64,000 nt of DNA, from NCBI RefSeq assembly GCF_010435915.1, contig NZ_JAAFZH010000005.1, positions 372,001 through 436,000 on the forward strand. Reading direction: 5' to 3'. A program made the position numbers and the translations under genes. The notes under the pieces were generated by a model. It worked only from the letters and a program-made list of their open reading frames with translations. It had not been told where the DNA came from and ran no database searches. Below are positions 33,245 through 42,819 of the stretch, one piece after another (position 1 is the stretch's first letter; every line of letters begins with the position of its first letter). Source of the stretch: Spirosoma terrae (GTDB taxonomy: Bacteria > Bacteroidota > Bacteroidia > Cytophagales > Spirosomataceae).

Positions 33245-35170
33245 ATGAGAAACAGATATACGTATAAAACTCTTCCCGTTTTAGTCGGCGCTATGGTGCT
33301 TTTCAGCAGCTTTAAAGCCGTCAGCCAATCGATGAGCCTAAATTCTAAGCTTGGAGCCAATAAGATTACGTTGTCTTTAACCCAAAAAGGAGAATTGCGC
33401 TATCGAATAACTCGCCGGGATAAACCCATTATTGCCGACTCTCCGCTTGGCCTGGCCTGTGATGATCAGGATTTTACGGCTGGGCTCTCGCTCGTTAAGG
33501 TTTCACCCGTTGCCGAAAGACGGGAGAACTACGAGCTAAAGGTGGGGAACGTCAAAACGATTGATCATACGTTTGAAACCAGAAGTATTACGTTCAAAAA
33601 TAAGTCAGGCGCGTTGATGATCATCGATTTGGTAACCGGGCAGGAGGGCGTAGCGTTTCGCTATCGGTTTCCGGATCAGGCTATAAAAAAGCGACAAATC
33701 AACAACGAGATCACTGGCTTTCAGATCGAAAAAAAAGCCAGGGGCTGGCTGCAGCCGTATAATAAAGCAGGAAAGGTTACGCCGGGCTACGAAGATTTTT
33801 ACCTCAATATACATCCTGGCGACTCCATCCGTAATCCGCGTAATCCGTCGGTGGGTTGGTGTATGCCAGCTTTATTTCAGGTAAATGAGGGTAAAAACTG
33901 GGTCTTATTGGCCGAATCCGCAACCGATGGTTCGTTTCCCGGTTGTCATTTGAAACCCGATTCCAGGGGTGGACTTTATACCATTGCTTTTGCGGAAAAA
34001 GACGAAAAATACACCCTGCCTTTGAGTGAGAACCATTATCCCGTTTCCACACTTCCCTGGACCATGCCCTGGCGGGTGATCATTATTGGTGAACAGGCTG
34101 GGGACATCCTATTGTCAAGTTTGATTACGGATTTGGCGCCTGCCGCTAAGCTGGATGATACGTCCTGGATCGAACCGGGCAAAGCCACCTGGTCCTGGTG
34201 GTCCCATCCCGAGGATCATTCTCCTGACAGATATAATCAGTTTACCGATCTGGCCCAATCACTTGGTTTCGGCTATACGCTGTTTGATGCTGGCTGGGAG
34301 AAAGCCGATAAAGAAGGGGGAATCATTGCAAAAGCGACTGCTCAGGGGATTAAGCCTATGGTTTGGGGCTATTCGGAGAGGTTTTTCGATCCCGAAAAAA
34401 GAAGAAAGCGATTTAAAGAGCTAGCTGCTATGGGCGTCAAAGGGGTTAAAATCGACTTTTGGTGTTCAGATCGTCAGGAGGTGATGGCTTGCCTGGACTC
34501 GCTTTTTAAGGATGCTGCTGACGAACATTTACTGGTCAATCTGCATGGGACAACTGTTCCCAGAGGCTGGCATCGAACCTGGCCAAATTTCATGACTGCC
34601 GAAGCAGTTTTGGGGGCGGAGCATTATTTCTATGAATCCAGGTATCCTGATTTAGCCGCCGAACAGAATACGGTATTGCCCTTCACCCGAAACGTGGCCG
34701 GCCCTACCGACTATACACCATTTGCCCTAACCATCCGAAAATATCCCCGGTTGAATACTGCTGCTCATGAGTTGGCTACGGCTATGATCTATACGTCGGG
34801 CATTATCCATTTTGCTGATTCTAAAGAATCATTTGATTCCCTGCCTGTGTCGGTTCGCCAGTTATTGATCGATATGCCTGCCACCTGGGATAAAACAGAA
34901 AGTATTGTGGCCCAGCCGGGCGAACAACTCATCCTCGCTCGTCAGCAGGGTAAGTTTTCCTACATAATCGGTATCAATGGTACCAATAAGGTAGTACCTG
35001 TTAAGCTCGATCTGGCCAAGTATGCCAAGGGTTTTTCTAAGTTCAGAGTTATAACGGAAGGCGAAGATCCCTTAATGAACTTTAAAACGGAAACCTATCC
35101 TGTCACATCGAGTTGGCAGTCTGCTTTTGCGCCCAAAGGAGGCTTTATTATTCAGTTTGTTAATGAGTAA
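33245..35170 (+). CDS. Glycoside hydrolase family 97 protein
   Basis: 641 residues from the Met at 33245, the start of a signal peptide (MRNRYTYKTLPVLVGAMVLFSS...AVSQ). The GH97 N-terminal sandwich (about 30-285) is followed by the catalytic barrel with TWSWWSHPEDHS, YTLFDAGWEK, GVKGVKIDFWCSDRQEVM and LHGTTVPRGWHRTWPNFMT, EAVLGAEHYFY, and by the C-terminal domain. The KIDFW aspartate suggests the retaining (alpha-galactosidase-like) group of the family, whereas inverting members such as SusB use glutamates; this is inference. Periplasmic. No susC/susD pair lies beside it. Confidence 0.92.
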   Translation: MRNRYTYKTLPVLVGAMVLFSSFKAVSQSMSLNSKLGANKITLSLTQKGELRYRITRRDKPIIADSPLGLACDDQDFTAGLSLVKVSPVAERRENYELKVGNVKTIDHTFETRSITFKNKSGALMIIDLVTGQEGVAFRYRFPDQAIKKRQINNEITGFQIEKKARGWLQPYNKAGKVTPGYEDFYLNIHPGDSIRNPRNPSVGWCMPALFQVNEGKNWVLLAESATDGSFPGCHLKPDSRGGLYTIAFAEKDEKYTLPLSENHYPVSTLPWTMPWRVIIIGEQAGDILLSSLITDLAPAAKLDDTSWIEPGKATWSWWSHPEDHSPDRYNQFTDLAQSLGFGYTLFDAGWEKADKEGGIIAKATAQGIKPMVWGYSERFFDPEKRRKRFKELAAMGVKGVKIDFWCSDRQEVMACLDSLFKDAADEHLLVNLHGTTVPRGWHRTWPNFMTAEAVLGAEHYFYESRYPDLAAEQNTVLPFTRNVAGPTDYTPFALTIRKYPRLNTAAHELATAMIYTSGIIHFADSKESFDSLPVSVRQLLIDMPATWDKTESIVAQPGEQLILARQQGKFSYIIGINGTNKVVPVKLDLAKYAKGFSKFRVITEGEDPLMNFKTETYPVTSSWQSAFAPKGGFIIQFVNE

Positions 35171-35189
35171 GATAGGTGAGTGAATGAAG

Positions 35190-35241
35190 CTACGTTGTAT
35201 GTTCTAAGCCAGCATAAATGGGTTTAGAACATACAACGTAG
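35190..35241. terminator. Bidirectional hairpin after GH97
   Basis: Perfect 18-bp arms 35190-35207 and 35224-35241 with a 16-nt loop lie between the convergent GH97 gene and the lipoprotein gene ending at 35252. The outer ends are CTACGT/ACGTAG. Confidence 0.82.
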
Positions 35242-35251
35242 AGACGACCGG

Positions 35252-36253
35252 CTATCGCTTTGCACGTGGCCGCACAATTTCGTTGAGTAAAATGGTCAAG
35301 TCATTGTTCATTAACTGGAGCTCAGTTGCCAGTTGACCCAGCATCGTAGAACGCACGGTTAAATCTTCAGCCGTATAGAAGTCACCGTCACCAAAATAAT
35401 CAACTTCATGTCGTTTGCTTTTCTGAATTCGCCTGGCATTGGCATTCAGCGAAACCAGAATATCCCAGCGGCCATGCAGTGCATCAATAAGTGAGGGAGT
35501 ATTGGCTGATTTAGGTTTATTGAGATAATACCAGACTAACGGAGGAAAAACGGTTGACGTAGCCGAATGGGGCCATATATCCCGTAAAGGATTGCTTTCG
35601 TGACGATAATTGGCTTTGGGTGGTTTTTGTAGCAACGATGTGATCCCTAAACTTGCTTCTGCCAACCCACCACCAATACCGGTCCACTCACCCGCATCGT
35701 CATGATCGCCCAGTTTCAGATAACCAACCAGTAGTGCGGTCAATGCCCCCGTTGTTATGGCGCTAATAGTCATGCGTTTTTCGCGACTGTTTTCCTGCCG
35801 GGTTAGTAACGTAGCGGTCAGTGCTGAGCGTTTACTATCGCAGTCGACCAGCGCAACGGCCGTAGCAATATCGAAATTGGCTAATTGAAGCTGGTCGGTC
35901 ATTTTTTGGCGTAGTGTCAGATACTCATTCGAGGCTGGCTGATCGGGATTCTGTTGCTGCTCCAGTCGGGTTGCCCGTATCAGTAGTGGCGTGAGCCCTA
36001 CAGCCTGCGCCATCCGAAGGCCGCGCTCACCGTAGCGATTTTTGAGCAGTGAATCGTCTGGTGATCCCGGTTGTAAGTTGGTGGGATGAAACACGTAGCC
36101 GGACGTACCACTGGAATCAATCGAACAATTATCGCTAGCCACTTTTTCCAGGTTAGCCGCTGTTTGTCGGGATGTTAAACAACTGGTAAGCGTGGTGGCA
36201 ACAAGCAAACTAATAAGGAAATAAGAAGGAGATAAGATGCGGTGGTTGATCAT
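35252..36253 (-). CDS. Putative lipoprotein of unknown function
   Basis: 333 residues. The N-terminus MINHRILSPSYFLISLLVATT followed by LTSC is a lipoprotein signal with Cys25. One more hydrophobic stretch lies mid-protein (ISAITTGALTALLVGYL). The remainder is helical, with no recognised motif. The layout (lipoprotein, helical body, central glycine-rich hydrophobic loop) resembles the lipoprotein at 5543-6445, though I see no direct sequence similarity. Confidence 0.78.
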   Translation of the reverse strand: MINHRILSPSYFLISLLVATTLTSCLTSRQTAANLEKVASDNCSIDSSGTSGYVFHPTNLQPGSPDDSLLKNRYGERGLRMAQAVGLTPLLIRATRLEQQQNPDQPASNEYLTLRQKMTDQLQLANFDIATAVALVDCDSKRSALTATLLTRQENSREKRMTISAITTGALTALLVGYLKLGDHDDAGEWTGIGGGLAEASLGITSLLQKPPKANYRHESNPLRDIWPHSATSTVFPPLVWYYLNKPKSANTPSLIDALHGRWDILVSLNANARRIQKSKRHEVDYFGDGDFYTAEDLTVRSTMLGQLATELQLMNNDLTILLNEIVRPRAKR

Positions 36254-36358
36254 GGAGTTAGTTAGCTTAAGTACTGATGTGCCAATAGTGAAAGTTTTTC
36301 AAGCTGGCGTTTTTGCCATGCTTACAAAGAATAGTTTTGACGATCTACGTAGGAGAAA

Positions 36359-37621
36359 TCAAGCGTGGTCGGGGAGCGGTTGACGTGCCTGGTGATTTGT
36401 TTCAGGAACAAAAAACCATAATACGCCCAGGGCAACAACGGCCAGTGCAGCCAGGGTTAGAAAAGCGACATTGTAGCTGGTATGTTGAAGCAAGGTTCCG
36501 GCAAACGCATTACTAAGCGAAGCGCCAAGGCCAACGGCTGTAGCAATGGCTCCCTGTGTAGTGTTAAATAAGCCGGAGCCGCGAGTCAGATCAGAAACGA
36601 TCAGAATTGATAAGACACCGAAAATGCCCGCGCCAATGCCGTCCAGTAGCTGAATGGCAACGAGTAGGATTGGATCGCTGGTCAGGGTGTAGAGCAGTCC
36701 TCGAATGGGTAATACCGCGAAGGCAATCAGTAATAATCGCTTTCGTCCCTGAGGAGCCAGTTTCCCGGTCAGGTAACTAACGGGAATCATAACGAGTTGC
36801 GCCACGATGATACAGGCTGACATATAGGCCGACGAAGCGCCCGCATTGATTCCCTGTGCCAGTCGCTGGCCGAGCAGAGGAAGCATGGCCGCATTGGCAA
36901 AATGAAACAGTACGCAGGCCAGGGCAAAAAAGAGAATCGACCGATTGCCGAGCACGGCCCGCCAGCCAGAAGGCTTATCATCGTTGGCTTGGTCGTCGTC
37001 CTCCTGACAACCCCGAGCCAGTTGATGATCAATATCTTTTTCCTGAATGCGCCAGATCGACAGACTGCTCAGAATAGACATGGCGGCCAACAATAGGAAA
37101 ATCCCTTTGGTGCTTACGTAGTAGCCAAGCAGTCCTGCCAGCAGCGCCGAAAATACGTTCCCGGCGTGATTGACGGTTTCGTTACGTCCAACACGTTTAT
37201 CCAGAGCACGTGGCCCAACCAGTCCTAGTGTGATGGCGGCAATGGCGGGAGCGAACCAGGCTGCTGCTACGCCCATAATCACTTGCCCACCAATAATGAC
37301 CGAATAGGTTGGCACAGTAATCGTAATGATTGCGGCTATGGCGATAAGCAAGGAGGCTATAATTGAGTATACGCGTTTCCGGCGGGTTTGATCGACTAGT
37401 ACACCAGCGGGTGTCTGGGCAACTACAGTAGCAATACCCATCACCGACATGGCGATGCCAATGTCCTGAGCCTGCCAGTGTAGCGTTGTTAATAAGTAGA
37501 TAGCCAAATAGGGGCCTAGTCCATCCCGAACATCGGCTAAAAAGAAGTTGGCGGTGTCCAGTGCTCGTAGGCTGGTTGAGCTGGGTTGTCGGGTAGTTGG
37601 TTTTGGCGATAATTTAACCAT
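36359..37621 (-). CDS. MFS transporter
   Basis: 420 residues with about twelve hydrophobic helices. The motif between helices 2 and 3 reads AGVLVDQTRRKRVYS, the MFS loop signature. Helix 1 (NFFLADVRDGLGPYLAIYLL) and the segment VNHAGNVFSALLAGLLGYY match a group of bacterial MFS proteins often listed among drug or unknown-substrate transporters. No neighbour indicates the substrate. A 105-bp spacer separates it from the lipoprotein gene downstream. Confidence 0.9.
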   Translation of the reverse strand: MVKLSPKPTTRQPSSTSLRALDTANFFLADVRDGLGPYLAIYLLTTLHWQAQDIGIAMSVMGIATVVAQTPAGVLVDQTRRKRVYSIIASLLIAIAAIITITVPTYSVIIGGQVIMGVAAAWFAPAIAAITLGLVGPRALDKRVGRNETVNHAGNVFSALLAGLLGYYVSTKGIFLLLAAMSILSSLSIWRIQEKDIDHQLARGCQEDDDQANDDKPSGWRAVLGNRSILFFALACVLFHFANAAMLPLLGQRLAQGINAGASSAYMSACIIVAQLVMIPVSYLTGKLAPQGRKRLLLIAFAVLPIRGLLYTLTSDPILLVAIQLLDGIGAGIFGVLSILIVSDLTRGSGLFNTTQGAIATAVGLGASLSNAFAGTLLQHTSYNVAFLTLAALAVVALGVLWFFVPETNHQARQPLPDHA

Positions 37622-37993
37622 CTTTTAATTGGGCACCGGCGTTGAGTAATTTGAAGACGCGATTCCAGCAGTCAAGTTGTGTAAATTTCGTACCAGGCCC
37701 GCCAGACAGGCCGTATAGCCTATTGTTCTCTGAATTTCAGCAAACACTCTCCTCTTAATTGTTTTAACTACCTACGTTAGTTGTAGAGGAAAATACCTGT
37801 AGTTGTTGCCGGATGTACCCGTGCTATTACGCCTTATGTTGGCATACCAATTGGCGTGGATGACTAGATCGGAAAACTAGTTGTGTAAGGGCTATCAGTT
37901 GCAACCCTTGTGATGGTGGAATATGAGTTATAAGGCTTGCAACCTTTGCGCTTGGGATAGACTCTTACAGCCAATAAACTAGCTCCTTTACCT
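37622..37993. other. 372-bp divergent gap without gene
   Basis: Region between the MFS gene and the small lipoprotein gene. I see no supported ORF or hairpin; it presumably holds both promoters. Confidence 0.6.
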
Positions 37994-38443
37994 ATGAAGC
38001 CACTTACTTACCTGATTGTCGTTTTTGCATCGGTCTGGCTAGCCGGTTGTGTCGGAAAAGGGCCTGAAGCCGTGCCAGTACCTAATGCCTATAATTTTGT
38101 AGGTAACTGGATTTTGTACGACAAACAACTAATTACGTCCGATACCTGGATTCCGTTGCCAGGTTCATCAACTCCACAAACCATATCCCTTACGAAACCC
38201 GATCAGGTTACGACTGCGCTTCAGAATGACACGACGTTAGCTGGAATGACCTATTTTCAGTGGGTAGCAGGTGAGGGAGGGCTGGGCGTTGTTGGGCCGT
38301 TTATCCTGTTCAAGAAAAAAGCGGCTGACCAATCTGGCCGGTCGTTCTATTACTGGCTTTCTGCCAATTCGGACACACTTAAATTACTGGAATTCGGTCA
38401 GCCAGGAACCCGGTATATGTATGGTCTGAAACGACAGAACTGA
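37994..38443 (+). CDS. Small lipoprotein, 149 residues
   Basis: The signal MKPLTYLIVVFASVWLAGC gives a lipobox LAGC with Cys19. The mature part is beta-rich with FVGNWILYDKQLI, YFQWVAGEGGLGVVG and SGRSFYYWLSANSDTLKLLEF, a pattern resembling lipocalin-like Bacteroidota lipoproteins that assess a small-molecule or peptide ligand. No family can be named with confidence. Confidence 0.75.
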   Translation: MKPLTYLIVVFASVWLAGCVGKGPEAVPVPNAYNFVGNWILYDKQLITSDTWIPLPGSSTPQTISLTKPDQVTTALQNDTTLAGMTYFQWVAGEGGLGVVGPFILFKKKAADQSGRSFYYWLSANSDTLKLLEFGQPGTRYMYGLKRQN

Positions 38444-38613
38444 TTTGACGTATGCACATAGCTGGGTAAGTTAAGTTCGCAGGAAACGCTACGTACGAAG
38501 TTTCATTGGCTTATATCTCCGTGAGTGAACGGACCTCACCAAACATTCGCCAAAACGAGCTGTTAAAAAGATGGAGAAAACGTATCGTTTACTACATCTG
38601 AATTGGCTACGTT

Positions 38614-38930
38614 ATGAAACAATGGTCTGTCTCCCGTCGTGCTTTCATCAACCAGTTAGGTACTACCGCATTGATTGTGCCGGGCTTGTCTGCATTTACC
38701 GGACTGTATGGCTGTGGCAGTAAAAACAATGAATCGACTGCTGAGTCGGCTTCGTCAGCAACTGCCACAATCGGAGCCACCCGAAAACTAGGCATTGCCC
38801 TCGTGGGATTAGGGAAATACAGCGAGGGCCAGTTAGCGCCAGCACTAGAAAAAACGGTGAACTGCCGACTGGCAGGAATCGTAACCGGTACGCCCGAAAA
38901 GGCAGAAAGCTGGAAGAAGAACGTTATAAT
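38614..38930 (+). pseudogene. Truncated Gfo/Idh/MocA family oxidoreductase
   Basis: The first roughly 105 codons encode a twin-arginine signal (SRRAFINQLG), a low-complexity Ser/Ala linker and the start of the Rossmann domain, KLGIALVGLGKYSEGQLAPALE then CRLAGIVTGTPEKAESWKK (quoted in parts). Full-length relatives, similar to glucose-fructose oxidoreductase, have about 370 residues. Here the homology stops and the frame enters a perfect 30-bp palindrome that is the terminator of the neighbouring minus-strand gene, giving a spurious tail to 38973. The rest of the gene is missing, so this is a deletion remnant. Confidence 0.85.
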
Positions 38931-38960
38931 GAAAAGCCCCGAAAATTTTCGGGGCTTTTC
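38931..38960. terminator. Perfect 30-bp palindromic terminator
   Basis: GAAAAGCCCCGAAAA is followed directly by its complement, giving a G+C-rich stem flanked by A and T runs on both sides. It ends 18 bp beyond the stop of the minus-strand SDR gene and can act in both directions. Confidence 0.9.
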
Positions 38961-38977
38961 GTATTCTGGATAAATTA

Positions 38978-40024
38978 CTACGTCAACGCATCTTCAACAA
39001 CGGATTTCGCCTGTTTGTAAACACTGCTCACCGAATCGCCAGCTGATTCCAGGGCCTGGTGGGTCTTGTATTTTGCTTTCCCGGCTTTATACCGATAGCG
39101 CATCGTATCGTAGGGGCTGATTGGATCATACGTGTTGCGATTGCGGAGTAATAGCCACAAGCCGCCAAGTACGACTGCGCCAACGGCTAGCGTGACTAAC
39201 TGCGTTTTTTGCTGTTGTTCGGCTTCCGCTCTAGGTGTCATATTCCGGCGTGCGCTAGCGGCCAGAACCGGATCGGGAAGAACCTGCGATACGGCCAGAC
39301 GTACTTTATTTATCAGGCCTGCCACCACATGATCTTTGCCTGCCATCAAAGCCATATAGCCTTCCTTGGCAACATCAGAAGGGCTGGCCGCTGTGTTCGG
39401 ATCTGCAGCAACCGTATGAGTAGCTCCGGCAACCTTGAAAAAGTTGGTGTTGGTAGCGCTGGGCATCAAAACCGTTACAGTGACGTTTGTGTCTTTCAGT
39501 TCGTTACGTATCGCTTCCGAGAACGATTTGATAAAGGCTTTCGTGGCCCCATAAACCGCCATCAGTGGGTTGGGAATAACAGACACTTCTGAGCCAAGCA
39601 TGAGAATTTTGCCGTCGTTCCGACTGACCATGTCTTTCAAAAACAGCTTCGTCAGGTGCATCAGGGCTATGGCGTTTACCTGAACAACAGCCAGTTCTTT
39701 TTGAAGGTCGGTTTCGGTGGCAAACTGGCCGTATTCGCCAAAACCAGCATCGTTAACTAATACGTCGATTGGTAGTCCCTGCGCCTGGGTTTCAGCATAA
39801 ATTTCTTGGGGCGCGTTGGGGTCGGCCAAATCTTTGGTCAGGATTATGGTTTGGGTGCCGTATTGGTTCGTAAAGTTGCTGGCTAGTTGTTGCAAAGCTT
39901 CTTCGTTACGTCCGACCAGCACCAGCTTATAGCCGTCTTTGGCAAATAACCGGGTCAATTCCTGACCAATACCGCTACTAGCTCCGGTAATTAATGCTGT
40001 CTTGCCATTCTGTTGAGTTTCCAT
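38978..40024 (-). CDS. SDR oxidoreductase with C-terminal membrane anchor
   Basis: 348 residues. The SDR domain has GASSGIGQEL, NDAGFGEYG, GSEVSVIPNPLMAVYGATKAF with catalytic Tyr and Lys. It is about 100 residues longer than classical SDRs: after residue 265 a Gln-rich linker leads to a hydrophobic helix (TLAVGAVVLGGLWLLL) and a basic Tyr/Lys-rich tail. This suggests a membrane-tethered enzyme. Similar DltE/YqjQ-like SDRs are of unknown specificity. It follows a zinc ADH gene (49-bp gap) and a further SDR gene, all on the minus strand. Confidence 0.85.
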   Translation of the reverse strand: METQQNGKTALITGASSGIGQELTRLFAKDGYKLVLVGRNEEALQQLASNFTNQYGTQTIILTKDLADPNAPQEIYAETQAQGLPIDVLVNDAGFGEYGQFATETDLQKELAVVQVNAIALMHLTKLFLKDMVSRNDGKILMLGSEVSVIPNPLMAVYGATKAFIKSFSEAIRNELKDTNVTVTVLMPSATNTNFFKVAGATHTVAADPNTAASPSDVAKEGYMALMAGKDHVVAGLINKVRLAVSQVLPDPVLAASARRNMTPRAEAEQQQKTQLVTLAVGAVVLGGLWLLLRNRNTYDPISPYDTMRYRYKAGKAKYKTHQALESAGDSVSSVYKQAKSVVEDALT

Positions 40025-40073
40025 AGCTGCGTTTATGTCCTGAAAATAGTTTATTGGGATGGCTTGTACTACG

Positions 40074-41231
40074 TCAGGGTTTGAGGATGACTTTGGTGCA
40101 GTCGTCCTGCTTTTTCTTAAAGATGTCGTAAGCGCGCGAGATGTCGGTTAGGGGTAATACGTGCGAAACGATATCGTCCAGTACGACTTTACCATCAACT
40201 ACTAAATCCATCAGGTGATCGATATTCTTGTGCACCTGCGACTGGCCGGTACGTATCGTTATGCCTTTGTCAAAAATACGACCCAGCGGAAAGTTGTCGG
40301 CTGGGGTTCCGTAAACACCCACCACCGAAACAATACCACCGCGCCGAACGGCACGGAAACATTGTTCCAGCACACTGGTCGTTCCTTTTTCCAGATTGAT
40401 AACGGCTTTCGCTTTATCCAGAATAGAGCGTTCGGCCTCCATACCCACAGCATCGACGCACAGGTCGGGACCGCGCCCGTCGGTCATGCTCCTGAGGGCT
40501 TCCAGTACGTCTACTTCGTGCGGATTCAATGTCTCTACGTTATTGACGCGCCGGGCTCGTTCCAGCCGGTAGTTCAGCGGATCAATAGCTATAACCCGAC
40601 CGGCTCCCTGAAGCCAGGCCGACTTCTGAGCCATCAGGCCAACCGGTCCCGATCCGAAAATGGCCACGGTTTCACCGCCCTTCAACTCGCCCCATTCAAT
40701 GGCGCTCCAGCCCGTAGGGAAAATATCCGATAGAAAAAGAACCTGCTCGTCCTTGAGTTGTTCCGGTACGTGTCGCAAACCATAATCGGCATAAGGAACC
40801 CGAACGTATTCGGCTTGTCCGCCGTTGTAGCCGCCATAGAGATCGGAGTATCCAAACAAGCCACCTCCTTTTTCGGATAAAAGGCCGCCGTCAGGGCCGT
40901 AGGCCTTCTCGTTCGAGTTTTCGCAGTGCATCTGCAGATTATGCTGGCAAAAAAAGCATTTGCCACAGGCAATTGTAAAGGGAACCACCACTCGGTCGCC
41001 CTTTTTGAGGTTAATAACCGCTGATCCTACTTCCTCAACAATGCCCATAAATTCATGCCCCAGAACCTCGTTCTGCAGCTGAGGCAAGAAGCCGTCATAA
41101 ATGTGCAGGTCGGAGCCGCAGATAGCGGTCGACGTAATGCGAAGGATCACATCCCGGGATTGCTCTAGTTTAGGATCATCCATCGTTTCGTACCGGATAT
41201 CACCCATTTTATGGAAGACGGCTGCTTTCAT
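40074..41231 (-). CDS. Zinc-dependent alcohol dehydrogenase (formaldehyde dehydrogenase-like)
   Basis: 385 residues of the medium-chain dehydrogenase family. Catalytic zinc ligands are in ICGSDLHIYDG and LGHEFMGIVEEVG; the structural zinc site has four cysteines in CGKCFFCQHNLQMHC. The Rossmann motif is IFGSGPVGLMAQ. The long insert YSDLYGGYNGGQAEYVRVPYAD and the DGRGPDLCVDAVGME segment are seen in the glutathione-independent formaldehyde dehydrogenase-like group. Likely detoxifies an aldehyde or alcohol. Its neighbours are two SDRs, one of general-stress type, so a stress function is plausible. Confidence 0.9.
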   Translation of the reverse strand: MKAAVFHKMGDIRYETMDDPKLEQSRDVILRITSTAICGSDLHIYDGFLPQLQNEVLGHEFMGIVEEVGSAVINLKKGDRVVVPFTIACGKCFFCQHNLQMHCENSNEKAYGPDGGLLSEKGGGLFGYSDLYGGYNGGQAEYVRVPYADYGLRHVPEQLKDEQVLFLSDIFPTGWSAIEWGELKGGETVAIFGSGPVGLMAQKSAWLQGAGRVIAIDPLNYRLERARRVNNVETLNPHEVDVLEALRSMTDGRGPDLCVDAVGMEAERSILDKAKAVINLEKGTTSVLEQCFRAVRRGGIVSVVGVYGTPADNFPLGRIFDKGITIRTGQSQVHKNIDHLMDLVVDGKVVLDDIVSHVLPLTDISRAYDIFKKKQDDCTKVILKP

Positions 41232-41376
41232 GAAAAGAATTGTCGATTAGAACGTTTACGTATGCGGCAAGTGAAAAGAGTAAAAAGCGAGACTATTGAT
41301 TCCTAGCCTCTCTTTTTTAGTGTTTTTTTATACGTAGCGTTGCCAGTTGGTTTTCGTTACGTATCCAGGTTTTAAA

Positions 41377-42255
41377 CTAAGCGATTGGGCGGCCTCCGGT
41401 GGCTCCGTAGATCATTCCCGTAATATAGCTGGCTTCCTGAGAAGCCAATAGAACGTAAATCGGTGCTAGCTCAATAGGTTGAGCCGCGCGCTCGAGTAAT
41501 GAATCTTCGCCAAAGCTTTTTACCTTTTCTTCGGGCATTGTGGCCGGAATGAGTGGTGTCCATACCGGACCAGGGGCTACGGCGTTGACACGAATACCGG
41601 ATTCCATCGCTTCTTTAGCCAGCGATTTCGTCATGTTTACAATAGCGCCCTTCGTAGCTGCGTAGGCAAACAAAGTTGGTTCGGGTTGATAAGCCTGAAT
41701 GGACGTAGTGTTAATGATTGAACCACCGGCTTTCATGAGCGGCAGAGCGGCTTTGCAGAGGAAGAAAAGTGAATAGACATTCGTCCGGAAGGTCCGATCA
41801 AATTCGTCGGTTGTGATGTCCAGGAATGAATCATGATTCATCTGAAAGGCCGCATTATTAACCAGAATATCGAGCTGACCAAATTCGTCGATGGCGCGTT
41901 GAACCAATTGCTGGCAATGGGCTTCATCCTGAATATCGCCTTTAACCAGCACCGCTTTCTGGCCACTATCTTCCACCAGCCGGGCGGTTTCCTGCGCGTC
42001 TTTATCTTCACTGAGATAGGAAATCAGTACGTCGGCTCCTTCACGGGCAAACGTAAGGGCAACGGCCCGGCCAATGCCACTATCTGCTCCGGTAATCAAG
42101 GCTTTTCGACCGACTAGTTTACCGCTTCCCTGATAGGATTTTTCGCCATGATCGGCGGTAGGAGCCATATTTTCATCCGTGCCTGGGTAAGGCTGATCGG
42201 GTTGAGGATAGGGTGGAGATGGATACTGCTGACGTGGGTCCTGAATTGTCTGCAT
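41377..42255 (-). CDS. SDR oxidoreductase, general stress protein 39 / YhdF type
   Basis: 292 residues. A Pro/Gln/Tyr-rich N-terminal extension (about 45 residues, ending DHGEKSYQGSGKLVGRKA) precedes the SDR core ITGADSGIGRAVAL, NNAAFQM, Ser in NTTSIQAYQ and YAATKGAI. The extension with DHGEKSY is typical of the Bacillus GspA39/YhdF group induced by general stress. Substrate unknown. It is first in the minus-strand group of three oxidoreductases. Confidence 0.9.
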   Translation of the reverse strand: MQTIQDPRQQYPSPPYPQPDQPYPGTDENMAPTADHGEKSYQGSGKLVGRKALITGADSGIGRAVALTFAREGADVLISYLSEDKDAQETARLVEDSGQKAVLVKGDIQDEAHCQQLVQRAIDEFGQLDILVNNAAFQMNHDSFLDITTDEFDRTFRTNVYSLFFLCKAALPLMKAGGSIINTTSIQAYQPEPTLFAYAATKGAIVNMTKSLAKEAMESGIRVNAVAPGPVWTPLIPATMPEEKVKSFGEDSLLERAAQPIELAPIYVLLASQEASYITGMIYGATGGRPIA

Positions 42256-42819
42256 ACGGTTTGAACGTTGAGTTTACAGGTCAACCTATGTCTTTTAGGG
42301 GTTGTTTGTCAGCGCTTGCCTATAGTAAGGAAACGGTCAATAAAATGATTACCAGGCTTTGTAGGTATTACTTTCGCTTAGCGTGTAATTGCCCGGATTC
42401 TGGGGCAGACCAACTCGGCTCTCAGGTAGTCTGAGAACAAGCTGGTCCGCAACTGATAGTTAGTCTGTTTAATTGGCTAACTCAGCGACAAATCGATTGA
42501 TCGATGCGTACCAGGAGTCAAATAAAATCCGCCTGGCTTTAAGCTGGTTACGGACTGGCTGCCGGTTCGGTAATAAGCCGCCAATAGTATAGAGTCTGTA
42601 TAATAGAGGGGGCCGGATAATCAATAAACCAAAAATAGGACCGACAGACTCGAGCGGGAGGAGTTTGGATTAATAGATCGTTCTCAACGAATACGTATGA
42701 AGCAAACACGGCTGGTTCTGCTTGTTAGCCTACTGTTAGCCGGTTAGTCGACGATTACTTATATCGCCTGATGTCTGGTTAATAGGATCGAATATACACA
42801 ACCTAATTAAATACGATAC
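42256..42819. other. 564-bp gap with a stop-interrupted signal sequence
   Basis: Divergent gap between the SDR and the GH3-family gene. At 42697-42747 a 16-codon frame reads MKQTRLVLLVSLLLAG and then stops, as if a lipoprotein signal had lost its cysteine codon. An imperfect inverted repeat lies near 42410-42450. No other gene is supported. Confidence 0.5.
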
